Origin: Formosa sp. Hel3_A1_48
Lineage (GTDB): Bacteria; Bacteroidota; Bacteroidia; Flavobacteriales; Flavobacteriaceae
Direction of reading: 5' to 3'
Assembly (NCBI RefSeq): GCF_001735715.1
Contig: NZ_CP017259.1
Coordinates: 1,547,501-1,611,500, forward strand
Length of the DNA: 64,000 nt
Shown: one piece after another, positions 30,476-41,013 of the stretch
How the letters are laid out: each line of letters opens with the position of its first letter
Position numbering within the stretch: the stretch's first letter is position 1
Notes under the pieces: generated by a model
The model's input: only the letters and a program-made list of their open reading frames with translations
Told to the model about the DNA's origin: nothing
Databases searched by the model: none
Program-made: the position numbers and the translations under genes

Positions 30476-31516
30476 ATGTCTTTAGATTATATCATTGTTG
30501 GCTCTGGGCTATCAGGGTTAATGCTCTGCGAGCAACTCCGCGCAAGAGGTAAGTCTTTTGTAGTAGTTAGTAATACTTCTCAGCAAGCCTCCATTGTTGC
30601 TAGTGGGTTGTATAACCCAGTTGTGCTAAAGCGTTTTAATATGGCTTGGAATGCAGATCAGCAGCTTCCCCCAGCACTTTCTGCATATAAAAAAATAGAG
30701 TCACTATTAGGGATTAAAATTGACGATCAACGGCCTATTTATCGAATTTTTAATTCCATCGAAGAACAAAACAATTGGTTTTTGGCTTGCGATAAACCAA
30801 AGTTGCAACAGTTTTTAGTTCCAAAAATTTTAGATAATAACAACCCTAGTATTCAAGCACCTTTTGGTTGTGGTGAAGTTAAATTCACAGGGCGCGTAGA
30901 TACTAAATTGCTTTTGGAAGCCTACATAAATCATTTAAAATCCAAAGATCTATTTGTTGAAGAAACTTTTGATTATTCTTTATTGGAATTAAATCATGAA
31001 GTAAACTATAAAAAAATTACAGCCAAGAACCTCATTTTCGCCGAAGGTTTCGGATTGAGGAATAACCCATTTTTTAACACATTGCCTTTGGAAGGGACAA
31101 AGGGTGAACTCTTGGTTGTACATGCGCCAGATTTAAAATGTGATGTAATTTTGAAAGCGGCCGTATTTATAATACCTATTGGTAACGACAATTATCTTGT
31201 AGGCTCTACTTATGCTTGGAACGATTACAGCAATACCCCCACAGAAAGTGCCAAAAATGAACTTTTAGAAAAACTAAAAAAACTGATTTTATGCCCTTTT
31301 AAAGTTGTGCAACAACGTGCTGGAATTCGACCAACGGTAGCGGATCGCCGCCCTTTAGTAGGACAACACGAAACACACAAAAATTTATATGTGATGAATG
31401 GCCTAGGGAGTCGGGGTGTTCTTATAGCGCCAAGTATTGCTAAAGATTTAATCGCTCATATTGAAGACGATATTACACTTCCAAAAGAAATTGATATCTA
31501 TAGATTTAAGTCTTAG
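30476..31516 (+). CDS. FAD-dependent oxidoreductase of the D-amino-acid oxidase family
   Basis: 346 residues. N-terminal dinucleotide-binding motif IIVGSGLSGLMLCEQL (GxGxxG) and a later segment GIRPTVADRRPLVGQH followed by NLYVMNGLGSRGVLIAPS, typical of DAO-family proteins. It is close to flavobacterial proteins annotated as FAD-dependent amine or glycine oxidase; the substrate is unknown. Its 3' end overlaps the convergent DUF983 gene by 11 bp. Confidence 0.8.
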   Translation: MSLDYIIVGSGLSGLMLCEQLRARGKSFVVVSNTSQQASIVASGLYNPVVLKRFNMAWNADQQLPPALSAYKKIESLLGIKIDDQRPIYRIFNSIEEQNNWFLACDKPKLQQFLVPKILDNNNPSIQAPFGCGEVKFTGRVDTKLLLEAYINHLKSKDLFVEETFDYSLLELNHEVNYKKITAKNLIFAEGFGLRNNPFFNTLPLEGTKGELLVVHAPDLKCDVILKAAVFIIPIGNDNYLVGSTYAWNDYSNTPTESAKNELLEKLKKLILCPFKVVQQRAGIRPTVADRRPLVGQHETHKNLYVMNGLGSRGVLIAPSIAKDLIAHIEDDITLPKEIDIYRFKS

Positions 31517-31898
31517 ACTTGTTGGCTAAATTAGGATCGTAGCTCATAAAAATATTAATCCAAATATTTCTCGATAACCGCATAATAACAGGCATAAAAC
31601 AAACTAATGTTCCAACAATGCAAATAAATGAAACTATAAGACTACTCCCAAAAAAGAGGTTAGAAATAATAAATGCCGCAAACGCAAACGCAATTCCTAC
31701 TGCGTAGCTTACGTACATAGAGCCATAAAAAAATGAAGGTTCAATTTTATATTTTGTTCCGCAGTGCCTGCAGCGGTCATGCATTTTTAATGTATCGGAA
31801 ATGTGGTAGGGGTTTCTGTTTTGATACATCGATTCTCGATGACATTTAGGGCAATTTCCAAATAAAATGGAGTAGAGCTTATTTCCTTTTTTTAACAT
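31506..31898 (-). CDS. DUF983 membrane protein
   Basis: 130 residues from the likely start MLKKGNKLYS; an upstream start at 31,928 adds ten residues that do not look family-like. Two CxxC zinc-ribbon pairs (GNCPKCHRES and DRCRHCGTKY) precede two transmembrane helices (about 55-105). This matches DUF983, widespread in Bacteroidota and Proteobacteria, function unknown. Convergent and overlapping with the FAD oxidoreductase gene. Confidence 0.85.
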   Translation of the reverse strand: MLKKGNKLYSILFGNCPKCHRESMYQNRNPYHISDTLKMHDRCRHCGTKYKIEPSFFYGSMYVSYAVGIAFAFAAFIISNLFFGSSLIVSFICIVGTLVCFMPVIMRLSRNIWINIFMSYDPNLANKSKT

Positions 31899-31969
31899 GG
31901 TAATTTGGTTATTTTTGCAGTGCTTCAAAATTACAAAAATTTAACCAAATGGAAGCTAAAACCTAAAAA

Positions 31970-33883
31970 ATGCTAAACGTCCATCAACTTACCATTTCTT
32001 TTCAAGGCGAAGACCTTTTTGAAAACATATCATTTCGATTGCAATCGGGACATCGTGTGGGTTTGATTGGGAAGAATGGTGCTGGAAAATCCACTCTCCT
32101 CAAAATTATTTCTGGTGAACTTGAGCATAATTCTGGTCAAATTAGTTTTGAGAAAAAGGATTTAAAAATCGGATTTTTAAAACAGGATATTGATTTCGTG
32201 TATGGGCGCACTATTTTGGAGGAGTCTTACGAGGCCTTTTCAGAACTCAAAGCACTTGAGCGTCAATTGGAAAAGATCAACACACAGCTAGCTGAGCGCA
32301 CCGATTATGAAAGTGAAAGTTACCACAACCTTATGGTGGATTTGAACGAGGTACAACAACAATACGAAATATTAGGGGGCTATAACTATCAAGGCGAAAC
32401 AGAGAAAATTTTAATTGGTTTAGGATTTAAAAGAGAAGACTTTAACAAACTAACGGATACATTTTCTGGAGGTTGGCGTATGCGCATAGAGCTGGCCAAA
32501 CTTTTGCTTCAGCAAAATGATATTTTACTTTTAGATGAGCCTACAAACCATTTGGATATTGAATCAATCATGTGGTTAGAGCAATTTTTAAAAAATTATA
32601 CTGGTGCTGTAGTGATTGTTTCGCACGATAAAATGTTTTTGGATAATGTAACGAATCGCACTATTGAAATTGTTTTAGGTCAAATTTACGATATGCCTAA
32701 ATCTTACTCTCAATATCTAAAACTCCGTGCCGAACAAAAAGCATTGCAAATTGCGGCACAAAAAAATCAACAAAAACAGATAGAACAAACCGAAAAACTT
32801 ATTGAAAAATTTAGAGCCAAAGCTTCAAAAGCGACTATGGCTCAATCCCTCATTAAGAAATTAGAAAAAATTGATCGTATTCGAGTTGATGAGGACGATA
32901 ACAGTGTTATGAGTGTGCGTTTTCCAATCTCTATTCAACCTGGAAAAGTCGTTATAGAAGCCCATAATGTTTCAAAGTCTTATGGCGATTTAGACGTTTT
33001 AAAAAATGTTGATTTAATGGTCGAGCGTGGCCAAAAAATTGCATTTGTAGGGCAAAATGGGCAAGGAAAATCTACGTTGGCTAAAATTTTAGTTGAAGAA
33101 CTTTCATCACAAGGAAATGTCAAGTTGGGACATAATGTACAAGTGGGCTATTTTGCACAAAATCAAGCTGAATATTTGGATGGAAAGAAGACGGTTTTGG
33201 ATACGATGATTGATGAAGCCAATGAAACTAACCGATCTAAAGTACGCGATATTTTAGGCGCATTTTTATTTCGTGGAGAGGCCGTAGAAAAGTACGTTAG
33301 CGTTTTGTCTGGAGGGGAGCGCAACAGGTTAGCTTTAGCAAAATTATTACTAAAACCACTTAATGTATTGGTGATGGACGAGCCTACAAACCACCTCGAC
33401 ATTCAGTCCAAAAATGTATTGAAATCTGCATTGCATAATTTTGAAGGTACTTTACTTCTTGTCTCACACGACCGCGAGTTTTTACAAGGGTTAAATGATA
33501 TCGTGTATGAATTTAAAGATCAAAAAATCAAACCCTATTTAGGCGATATCGACTTTTATTTAGAGCAGCGGCAATTGGAAAATTTACGTGAGGCAGAACG
33601 TAAAACAATAGTGAAGTCAGAGGCAAAGGCAAGGAGCAATAAGCAATCTTATGCGTCTCAAAAACAGCTAAAATCGTTGAATAACCGCTTGAGCAAAGTG
33701 GAATCTTCAATTTCTTCTTTGGAAAGCGAGATTAAAGCGATTGATTTGCAGCTTGAAATTAACTATGATAAAACTGTTGCAGTTCCCAATTTCTTTGATG
33801 CTTATCAAGCTAAAAAGACAAAATTAGAAGAACTTATGGTACAATGGGAAACTATTACAGAATCGATTGAAGAACATAGCTAA
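31970..33883 (+). CDS. ABC-F family ATPase (Uup/YdiF type)
   Basis: 637 residues with two ABC domains and no membrane helices. Walker A motifs are GKNGAGKST (about 35) and GQNGQGKST (about 362); signatures are FSGGWRMR and LSGGERNR; Walker B segments are LLLDEPTNHLD and LVMDEPTNHLD. A linker with many charged residues separates them, and a C-terminal coiled coil follows. ABC-F proteins act on the ribosome (translation factors or antibiotic protection); this subfamily looks housekeeping. The next gene starts on the overlapping stop TAATG. Confidence 0.93.
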   Translation: MLNVHQLTISFQGEDLFENISFRLQSGHRVGLIGKNGAGKSTLLKIISGELEHNSGQISFEKKDLKIGFLKQDIDFVYGRTILEESYEAFSELKALERQLEKINTQLAERTDYESESYHNLMVDLNEVQQQYEILGGYNYQGETEKILIGLGFKREDFNKLTDTFSGGWRMRIELAKLLLQQNDILLLDEPTNHLDIESIMWLEQFLKNYTGAVVIVSHDKMFLDNVTNRTIEIVLGQIYDMPKSYSQYLKLRAEQKALQIAAQKNQQKQIEQTEKLIEKFRAKASKATMAQSLIKKLEKIDRIRVDEDDNSVMSVRFPISIQPGKVVIEAHNVSKSYGDLDVLKNVDLMVERGQKIAFVGQNGQGKSTLAKILVEELSSQGNVKLGHNVQVGYFAQNQAEYLDGKKTVLDTMIDEANETNRSKVRDILGAFLFRGEAVEKYVSVLSGGERNRLALAKLLLKPLNVLVMDEPTNHLDIQSKNVLKSALHNFEGTLLLVSHDREFLQGLNDIVYEFKDQKIKPYLGDIDFYLEQRQLENLREAERKTIVKSEAKARSNKQSYASQKQLKSLNNRLSKVESSISSLESEIKAIDLQLEINYDKTVAVPNFFDAYQAKKTKLEELMVQWETITESIEEHS

Positions 33884-34065
33884 TGGAAGAGCATTTTTAT
33901 CAATGTCCCTACTGTTGGGAGCAAGTTTCAGTTTTGGTAGATATCTCGCAATCTTCTCAAACGTATATTGAAGATTGTGAAGTCTGTTGTAATCCTATTC
34001 AATTTCATATCCAATGTTCAGGTCAAGTTCTACAGTCCTTAAACGCTCAAAGTATAGAGCAGTAA
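33883..34065 (+). CDS. CPXCG-motif zinc-ribbon protein
   Basis: 60 residues with two Cys pairs, QCPYCWE and DCEVCCNP, matching the CPXCG-motif Cys-rich family (usually ~60-70 residues, likely zinc-binding, function unknown). Start overlaps the ABC-F stop by one base, so it is translationally coupled. A tRNA follows 63 bp later. Confidence 0.88.
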   Translation: MEEHFYQCPYCWEQVSVLVDISQSSQTYIEDCEVCCNPIQFHIQCSGQVLQSLNAQSIEQ

Positions 34066-34109
34066 GAAGATATTTCTAAAAATTTTCTTTTTAAATAGGA
34101 AAAAGGTTG

Positions 34110-34117
34110 TATATTTG
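34110..34117 (+). promoter_or_regulatory. Candidate -7 box of tRNA-fMet
   Basis: TATATTTG matches TAnnTTTG and lies 11 bp before the tRNA. No good -33 TTG at the usual spacing. Confidence 0.5.
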
Positions 34118-34128
34118 TCGTCCTATAT

Positions 34129-35804
<1,676 letters not shown>

Positions 35805-35810
35805 GCTTTC

Positions 35811-35978
35811 TTATTTCGATTGATCAAAAATGAGTTTTGTGAACTTAAATATACTTATGGCTATTTCACTTTTTTCAAAATCTGTCAATTCACAAAACTC
35901 AGATAAAAAGTATTTTTCCAGCTCATCATTGTTTAATAATTGTTTCTGTTGCAGTTCCCGTATTGGTTTTCGGCCCAT
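35811..35978 (-). CDS. Small 55-residue ORF upstream of the recombinase
   Basis: Open reading frame of 55 codons starting at ATG 35,978 and ending 6 bp before the recombinase ATG on the same strand. The product is hydrophilic, mixed charge, rich in Glu/Lys/Phe, with one Cys. No Pfam-type motif recognised. The position suggests a recombination accessory (directionality) factor, but this is inference from location only. Confidence 0.5.
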   Translation of the reverse strand: MGRKPIRELQQKQLLNNDELEKYFLSEFCELTDFEKSEIAISIFKFTKLIFDQSK

Positions 35979-36049
35979 AACGCGATAGGATAAAACCAGG
36001 CTGGATTGTCAGGGACCGGTGTAGTGATACAAAATGGTTCATATTGATG

Positions 36050-36967
36050 TTATTTTTGAATGAGTGTTATTTTATAGTTTCCACTTGATCTTATGTCGAT
36101 AAGGAGCTTGGATCCTTTTTTGATTTTGTTCTCTAGTATATATCGTGCCAACTTCTCACGAGTCTTATGCTGCTCAGTTACCGTAATGGGCTTTATGCTG
36201 TCATTTTCAAAAGCGATGACCACTTCTTTGGGTTTTTTAAACACAACTATATCACGTATCTGTCTTTCAATGTTATTAAGATAATAAAGGTCCGTTTTTC
36301 TTTCATCGTTAAATTCCGAAGCCATTACCCTTGCCATTATCGGAACAAGTGGTATACATATCATGGTACTCTGCATGAACTTGCTCCCTAAATCTAGTAT
36401 AAGCGCCTGGTCCCCAGAATGAATAGCATGTGAGTTACTCTCTGGTGCATATAGAAGTGAATGGGGAAGCTCTCTTTTTGTAAAGGCAGATTTGATCGCA
36501 TCTGTAAATGGATTGATTATTGTTCTTATGTAGTTCTCCATGTGCATCTCGTCCTGCAGAAATGATATTAATTCTTGTAGGGATTTTTCGCTTAAACCAA
36601 CAGGGTTTTTGTCAATGTGATTCTTAAGGACCTTGTCTGCATATCTTTCCACTCTAGGTTTTTGCCAAATGTTTTCAGTGAGCTTCTCTAATTTCTCTAG
36701 CGATATCTTGTAGCTAAGCAGCTCATCTATAATATACGCCCATACAGACTGGGCAAGGCTGAGTCGCACCCATTTACGCTCGGACTTTCGATCATACTGC
36801 GTTTTCTTGGTTGAGTTCTCCTGTCTTTCAGTAAAAGGCATTAGTTTTTTATCAATCCAGTAGTTAATCCTACGAGAAGTAATGTTCAGTACACTTGGGT
36901 TGATAAAATTAGTGTCAAAGACTTTTTGCCCCAATTCAATAATATATTGTTCTCTGCTTTTTGTCAT
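36050..36967 (-). CDS. MerR-like DNA-binding protein of the mobile region
   Basis: 305 residues from the preferred start MTKSREQ; starts at 36,997 and 37,033 are possible but a TATCTTTG box directly abuts 36,997, placing that ATG at or before the likely transcription start. Residues ~15-75 look like a MerR-type winged helix (SVLNITSRRINYWIDKKLMPF), followed by a helical region and a C-terminal beta-rich part. No enzyme motif. A shared 129-bp region separates it from a divergent Cys-rich gene, suggesting a regulator of both. Confidence 0.6.
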   Translation of the reverse strand: MTKSREQYIIELGQKVFDTNFINPSVLNITSRRINYWIDKKLMPFTERQENSTKKTQYDRKSERKWVRLSLAQSVWAYIIDELLSYKISLEKLEKLTENIWQKPRVERYADKVLKNHIDKNPVGLSEKSLQELISFLQDEMHMENYIRTIINPFTDAIKSAFTKRELPHSLLYAPESNSHAIHSGDQALILDLGSKFMQSTMICIPLVPIMARVMASEFNDERKTDLYYLNNIERQIRDIVVFKKPKEVVIAFENDSIKPITVTEQHKTREKLARYILENKIKKGSKLLIDIRSSGNYKITLIQK

Positions 36968-36997
36968 GTTTTGAAAGTAATCTTTTAGATAACTCAT

Positions 36998-37005
36998 CAA
37001 AGATA
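36998..37005 (-). promoter_or_regulatory. Candidate -7 box upstream of the MerR-like gene
   Basis: On the minus strand this reads TATCTTTG, an exact TAnnTTTG match. It supports the downstream start at 36,967. Confidence 0.4.
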
Positions 37006-37096
37006 TAAAAAATATTTGTAGATGCAACATCATATGTATTATAATATAAATTCACTACATTTACCATCAATTAGAAAAACAAAAAAAATAATAGCT

Positions 37097-37453
37097 ATGA
37101 TATGTAAGAACCCTGAATGTAGAAAACAGATAGATGAGAGAAAAAGTGCCAAGCGTTGTTACTGTAATGACCGCTGCAAGAATAGAGCAGCATACATACG
37201 ACGACTTGAAAAGGATAAGCACATTATTTTGTTTGATAAGAAAATGAAGAAAAACTATCGGATACTTGAAAGCCTTAAAAAAAAGGAGTTGGGTCCTATA
37301 GGCCTTCAGACATTAAAAAGCCATGAGTTTGATTTTGATATAATGCACAAGGATATAATCGTAAAGACTGAAGATGGGACCAAAAAGATCATGTGTCAAG
37401 TTTATGATATTATATTTATGGTCAACGATAAAAAACAACTGGAGTTCGTTTAA
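37097..37453 (+). CDS. Small Cys-rich, zinc-finger-like protein
   Basis: 118 residues from ATG 37,097 (an extension to 37,022 adds a poorly conserved-looking leader). The N-terminus carries CKNPECRKQ and KRCYCNDRCKNRA, a Cys pattern like small zinc-ribbon domains found in mobile-element and phage hypothetical proteins. The remainder is basic, then beta-rich. No catalytic motif. Divergent from the MerR-like gene; the 70-residue gene follows after 12 bp. Confidence 0.55.
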   Translation: MICKNPECRKQIDERKSAKRCYCNDRCKNRAAYIRRLEKDKHIILFDKKMKKNYRILESLKKKELGPIGLQTLKSHEFDFDIMHKDIIVKTEDGTKKIMCQVYDIIFMVNDKKQLEFV

Positions 37454-37465
37454 AACTTTTATGAC

Positions 37466-37678
37466 ATGCAGCAATTAAAACTTGATGGAATGGATAGTCT
37501 GTTATCTACAACTGAGCAGGCTAAGATTCTAGGGATTTTAAAAGATAATGATGTTAGTACAGAAACATCAAGGCCAAGTAATATGATGACCTATTACGCT
37601 CTTGGAGTTATTTCAGTCTTGGCAGTAGGAGTTATACTATACAGTATTCACAGAAGTAAAACTCCTAAGGAAGAATAA
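37466..37678 (+). CDS. Small single-span membrane protein
   Basis: 70 residues: a hydrophilic N-terminal 40, one transmembrane helix (about 45-62, YYALGVISVLAVGVILYSI) and a short basic tail. Not recognised. It lies 12 bp after the Cys-rich gene and 25 bp before a terminator, forming a two-gene unit. Confidence 0.5.
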   Translation: MQQLKLDGMDSLLSTTEQAKILGILKDNDVSTETSRPSNMMTYYALGVISVLAVGVILYSIHRSKTPKEE

Positions 37679-37703
37679 ATTGATCATAGATCAAATGAGT
37701 GTT

Positions 37704-37733
37704 AAAAAGGGTGCGATAATGCGTACCTTTTTT
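37704..37733 (+). terminator. Terminator after the small membrane-protein gene
   Basis: Stem AAAAAGGGTGCG paired with CGTACCTTTTTT including two G-T pairs, 6-base loop, T-rich end. Confidence 0.65.
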
Positions 37734-37989
37734 CGTTCCATTAATAACGAGGTTAATTTCACAAAAATTATTGTAGAAAATAAAGATTATTTTATAAAAT
37801 AATATTCCAAGATCAATCAATCAGACCGGCCAGAAATAGTGTAAACGGTGGTAAATCGTATTAGAAACGCTGAAACCGTATTAAAATCGATTATTATACG
37901 GTTTTTAATACACTCTTAGACATAGAAAAACCTAATATAAATAGCGAATCTCTTCAAAAAAGGAGATAAAAGAATCAAAGCACAGATCC

Positions 37990-38025
37990 CACCGTACTAA
38001 ACCCAGTCACGAATCTGTTTGTGTT
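37990..38025 (+). other. Candidate second attachment site (degenerate tRNA 3' end)
   Basis: TCCC-ACCG-TACTAAA here corresponds to TCCC-GC-TACTAAA at the tRNA end (34,194-34,206), and TTTGTGTT occurs 23 bp after the start of TACTAAA in both places. If real, the element between them is about 3.8 kb. Low identity is expected for a large serine recombinase, which needs only a short common core. Confidence 0.4.
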
Positions 38026-38137
38026 ATTTCAGTAATGTCATATACATTCAAATTTAAATGATAATTAACAGAACTATTTCCAATAGTTAATTCTGCCCGA
38101 ACAAAACTTTAGATAGAAGATCCTTTTATCTAAAATG

Positions 38138-38163
38138 AAAATCCCCACAAGTTGTGAGGATTT
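38138..38163. terminator. Hairpin after the susD fragment
   Basis: AAATCC-CCACAA / TTGTG-AGGATTT, a long imperfect stem 28 bp past the stop on the minus strand; likely the former susD terminator. Confidence 0.55.
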
Positions 38164-38191
38164 GTTCAAATTCATTTTTAATAATTAAATG

Positions 38192-39640
38192 TTAGTTATA
38201 TCCTTCGTTCTGAACTAATTTAGAATTTATTTGTAATTCCGAAGCTGGGATAGGCCATCTAATTTCAAAAGGCGAATATTGTGGCTGTGGGTTTCCGCTG
38301 TTTGACCAAACAGGTTGACTAGAATTTATTGCTTCTAAATAAACACCATTTCTAATTAAATCATTGCGCCTCCATCCCTCGAAACAAAGTTCTTTTCTGC
38401 GTTCACTTAATATTTCATCAGCATTATATTGCTGTGTTCCGACAGTTAAATTTGGCAAAAGCGTTTCCTCTTTTACTTCATCGGGGAATAAACGTGCTCT
38501 AGCTCTTAAAAGGTTAATAGTCATGTCCGCATCTGCTTGTGTTAATTTACTTTGTCCGTTAAGTGCTTCTGCATACATCAACAGCACATCTGCATAACGG
38601 ATATATGCTTCGTCTAAAGGCGCATCATTCCCCCAATTACTTGGTCTAATATTATGCCATTTCCATGGCTTCCAATTTCCTCTCCATTCATTACGTATAG
38701 ATCCAAACATTGCGTCATCCGGCCATATTGCGCCATTCATGTACCCTTTATTTACATGGGTTTTGGCAATATTATTCCTGGAGCGAATGTCATCATCTGT
38801 GTATGGTTGCGCAAAAGGATGATTGTTTCGAGGTTTACCACCTTTTCCTTTGGCCCAATTACCTGTATTTCCTGGGCCAGTAGCTGGCCCAGCCAGCTCC
38901 CAGTTTACGTACCAATTATTACCACTTGCACCACCATTAATTGAGGTTCCCAATGGACCATACAAAGTTCCAATTCTACCTCCTTGGTCCATGCCAGGTC
39001 CATCAAATCCAAAAGAGAAAATAATCTCATTGTTTTGCTCATTGTCTTGCGTAAAAATATCAGGATAATACGGCACAAGACTATAGACATTACTGTCTAT
39101 TACAGCTTTAAGCTCATTCTCAGCTTTTGCAAAATAAGAGGCATCATTAATTGGATGCCCCGTCATTTGTAAATAGACTTTTCCAAGCAGCGCTTGTGCA
39201 GCACCCTTTGTTGCTCTTCCACCTCCTTGAGTAGCCTCCAAATTATTTTTTGCAAAAATTAAATCTTCTTCAATAAATGCATAAACTTCTTGAGGGGTTG
39301 ATTGACCAACTTCGAGATTTTCAAGGGAAACTGTTTCATTTTTCATTAATGGAACATTCTCCCATGAGCTGACCAATCCAAAATTAATGATGGCACGAAG
39401 GAAACGCGCCTCTGCTACAAGTTTATCACGGTCAGTAACACTAATCTGATCTTCGGTCATGGCTCCCACGCGATCAACAACACTATTGACTCTATTAAGA
39501 GAAACATACATGTTTTCCCATAATGTTCTAATAATATTATCAGACGGAGAAAGCGTATGCAAGTAAATAGGTTTAAAAGTACTCCAACCAGGAAGTACAA
39601 CTTCATCTACGGCGATGACACCCCATATGTTAAGCCAGCC
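38192..39640 (-). pseudogene. 5'-truncated susD (RagB/SusD) gene
   Basis: About 480 codons of a SusD-like glycan-binding lipoprotein. The C-terminal half is intact (RRKELCFEGWRRNDLIRNGVYL near the end and the closing WPIPASELQINSKL). The signal peptide, lipobox and first ~70-100 residues are missing; the frame enters near 39,640 at GWLNIWGVIAVDEVV with no ATG start. Upstream, a different gene fragment is joined out of frame. No susC neighbour. Not expected to make a functional product, although a TTG at 39,562 could serve as an internal start. Confidence 0.85.
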
Positions 39641-39818
39641 TGGCTGGCCAAATAATCGAAAAGTCAGTTGCAGGATTTAAATCGTTCCAGATTTCTTCTG
39701 AAAGGATTCCATCAATAACGGGGGCGTTTTTAATAGCAGACGCTTCTAAGCTCTTGCGTTCTTGAGAAGCTAGAGTAACATGAAAAAAGAAAAAAATTAT
39801 TGTAATTCTACGTAACAT
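39630..39818 (-). pseudogene. 5' stub of a DUF5916/CBM9-like gene
   Basis: 62 codons: signal peptide (cleaved near ASQE) and the start of a carbohydrate-binding family 9-like domain (APVIDGILSEEIWNDLNPATDF), typical of DUF5916 outer-membrane or secreted proteins. The homology ends near TDFSIIWP and the frame stops after ARLA inside the sequence where the susD frame begins. The two gene remains overlap at a palindrome, GCCAGCC-T-GGCTGGC. Confidence 0.75.
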
Positions 39819-40092
39819 CTTAAAAACAAATCATATTGTGATTTAATAGTATAAAAAACGAAAATAATCTACTTATAAATGATTTTATAATTAAAGAGTA
39901 CCTAAATGATATATTAAATTACCATGATGAACAATAAACAAGTTAATTTATAATCTATTTTGGATAACCACAACAATAGTTGACTCTTTTGGATTTGATA
40001 TTTTTGAAAATATTCCACACAATTTTGTAAAATTTAATTTCAAGAATTTAATTGGAACTATCAATAAATATTAATCTTTTGATAATTTGAAA

Positions 40093-40641
40093 ATGGAAAA
40101 CCTAATGGCCGTAATGGCAAGTTTACTTTTACTGAGTTCCTTAAGCGCGCAAACTCTAAATGTTTCAGAAGCAGAAATCCATTGGAAGGGCTCTAAATCA
40201 TATGAGTACCACGAAGGAACCCTTAACATAAGCTCTGGAAGCCTGACTTTTAAAAACGATGTTCTTGTGGGTGGAAACTTCACTGTTGATATGAACTCAA
40301 TTTTATGTACTGATTTACCGGAAAAAGATGCAGCTAAATTAGTTAGGAACCTAAAGTCCAATAACTTTTTTGCTGTTGCCAAACATCCAGAAGCCAACTT
40401 GACGTTTACTTCAATTACGGTGACAGATGGTGGTTATGAAGTAACAGGTGACTTTACCATTCGCGGAATTACCAATAGCGAAATATTTATGCTGCAAATA
40501 GAGGACAATAAGGCCACTGCAGATTTAAAAATAGATCGATCTAAATACAATATTAAATTTGCTTCAGGCAGCTTTTTTGCGAACCTTGGCGATAGACTTA
40601 TATATGACGAATTAGATATTCGCGTAAGCTTTGCTTACTGA
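40093..40641 (+). CDS. YceI-like secreted lipid-binding protein
   Basis: 182 residues from ATG 40,093 with a signal peptide (first ~19, LLLSSLSAQ). The lipocalin-like YceI fold is indicated by IHWKGSK, the NFTVDMNSI strand, FFAVAKHPEANLTFTS and the DFTIRGITN strand. YceI proteins bind isoprenoid-type lipids in the periplasm; the physiological ligand here is unknown. A hairpin follows. Its upstream 274 bp separates it from the truncated susD locus. Confidence 0.85.
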   Translation: MENLMAVMASLLLLSSLSAQTLNVSEAEIHWKGSKSYEYHEGTLNISSGSLTFKNDVLVGGNFTVDMNSILCTDLPEKDAAKLVRNLKSNNFFAVAKHPEANLTFTSITVTDGGYEVTGDFTIRGITNSEIFMLQIEDNKATADLKIDRSKYNIKFASGSFFANLGDRLIYDELDIRVSFAY

Positions 40642-40647
40642 GACTTC

Positions 40648-40673
40648 TTGCCCCTTTATAGGGCAGCTTTTTT
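40648..40673 (+). terminator. Terminator after yceI
   Basis: Short stem TTGCCC / GGGCAG, 8-base loop, followed by T6. The rest of the gap to the next gene (40,674-40,887) is AT-rich with no gene. Confidence 0.55.
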
Positions 40674-40887
40674 AAACAAGTCAATACTTATTACAGACTC
40701 AGTAAGAATTTATTTTTTGAAGAATTCTTTACATATTGATTATGAAGTTTAAATATTTATATATGTCTGATTTTATTGAAATGAAACATGTTCTATTTCA
40801 TTTTTTATCTATTTTTTAAGGGTGTCGTATTTAAAAAATTTAATTACGAAATAGTTTTGAAAATTGAGCTAAGCTCTCAGTAATTGA

Positions 40888-40967
40888 GTTCGATATTTTT
40901 TCTGTTTGCTCTACTAAAACAATAAAACGGTTATACTATTATAAAGTGTAACCGTTTTTTTATTTAT
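40888..40967 (+). repeat. Hairpin repeat, copy A
   Basis: GTTCGATATTT, 14 bp, ACTAAAACAATAAAACGG, then stem AAAACGGTTATACT / AGTGTAACCGTTTT and TTTATTTAT. The distance from GTTCG to ACTAAA is exactly 25 bp, as in copies B and C. The hairpin can also act as a terminator. Confidence 0.8.
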
Positions 40968-41013
40968 GCACAATAATAAAAAAAAGTCGTCGTTAAAAAA
41001 AAAACAGAACCTG

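Larger units (their letters stand above)
37734..38191. other. Gene-free stretch with candidate element end
   Basis: No credible coding region. It holds a perfect 9-bp inverted repeat (AAACCGTAT at 37,873-37,881 and ATACGGTTT at 37,896-37,904) and, at 37,990-38,025, sequence resembling the tRNA-fMet 3' junction. A hairpin at 38,138-38,163 lies just past the susD fragment stop. Confidence 0.5.

Noticed and set aside
35952-35962. CAGTTCCCG near 35,955 as a second attachment site
   Set aside because: A 9-bp match to the tRNA end, but it lies inside the 55-residue ORF and has no matching flanks; chance is likely.
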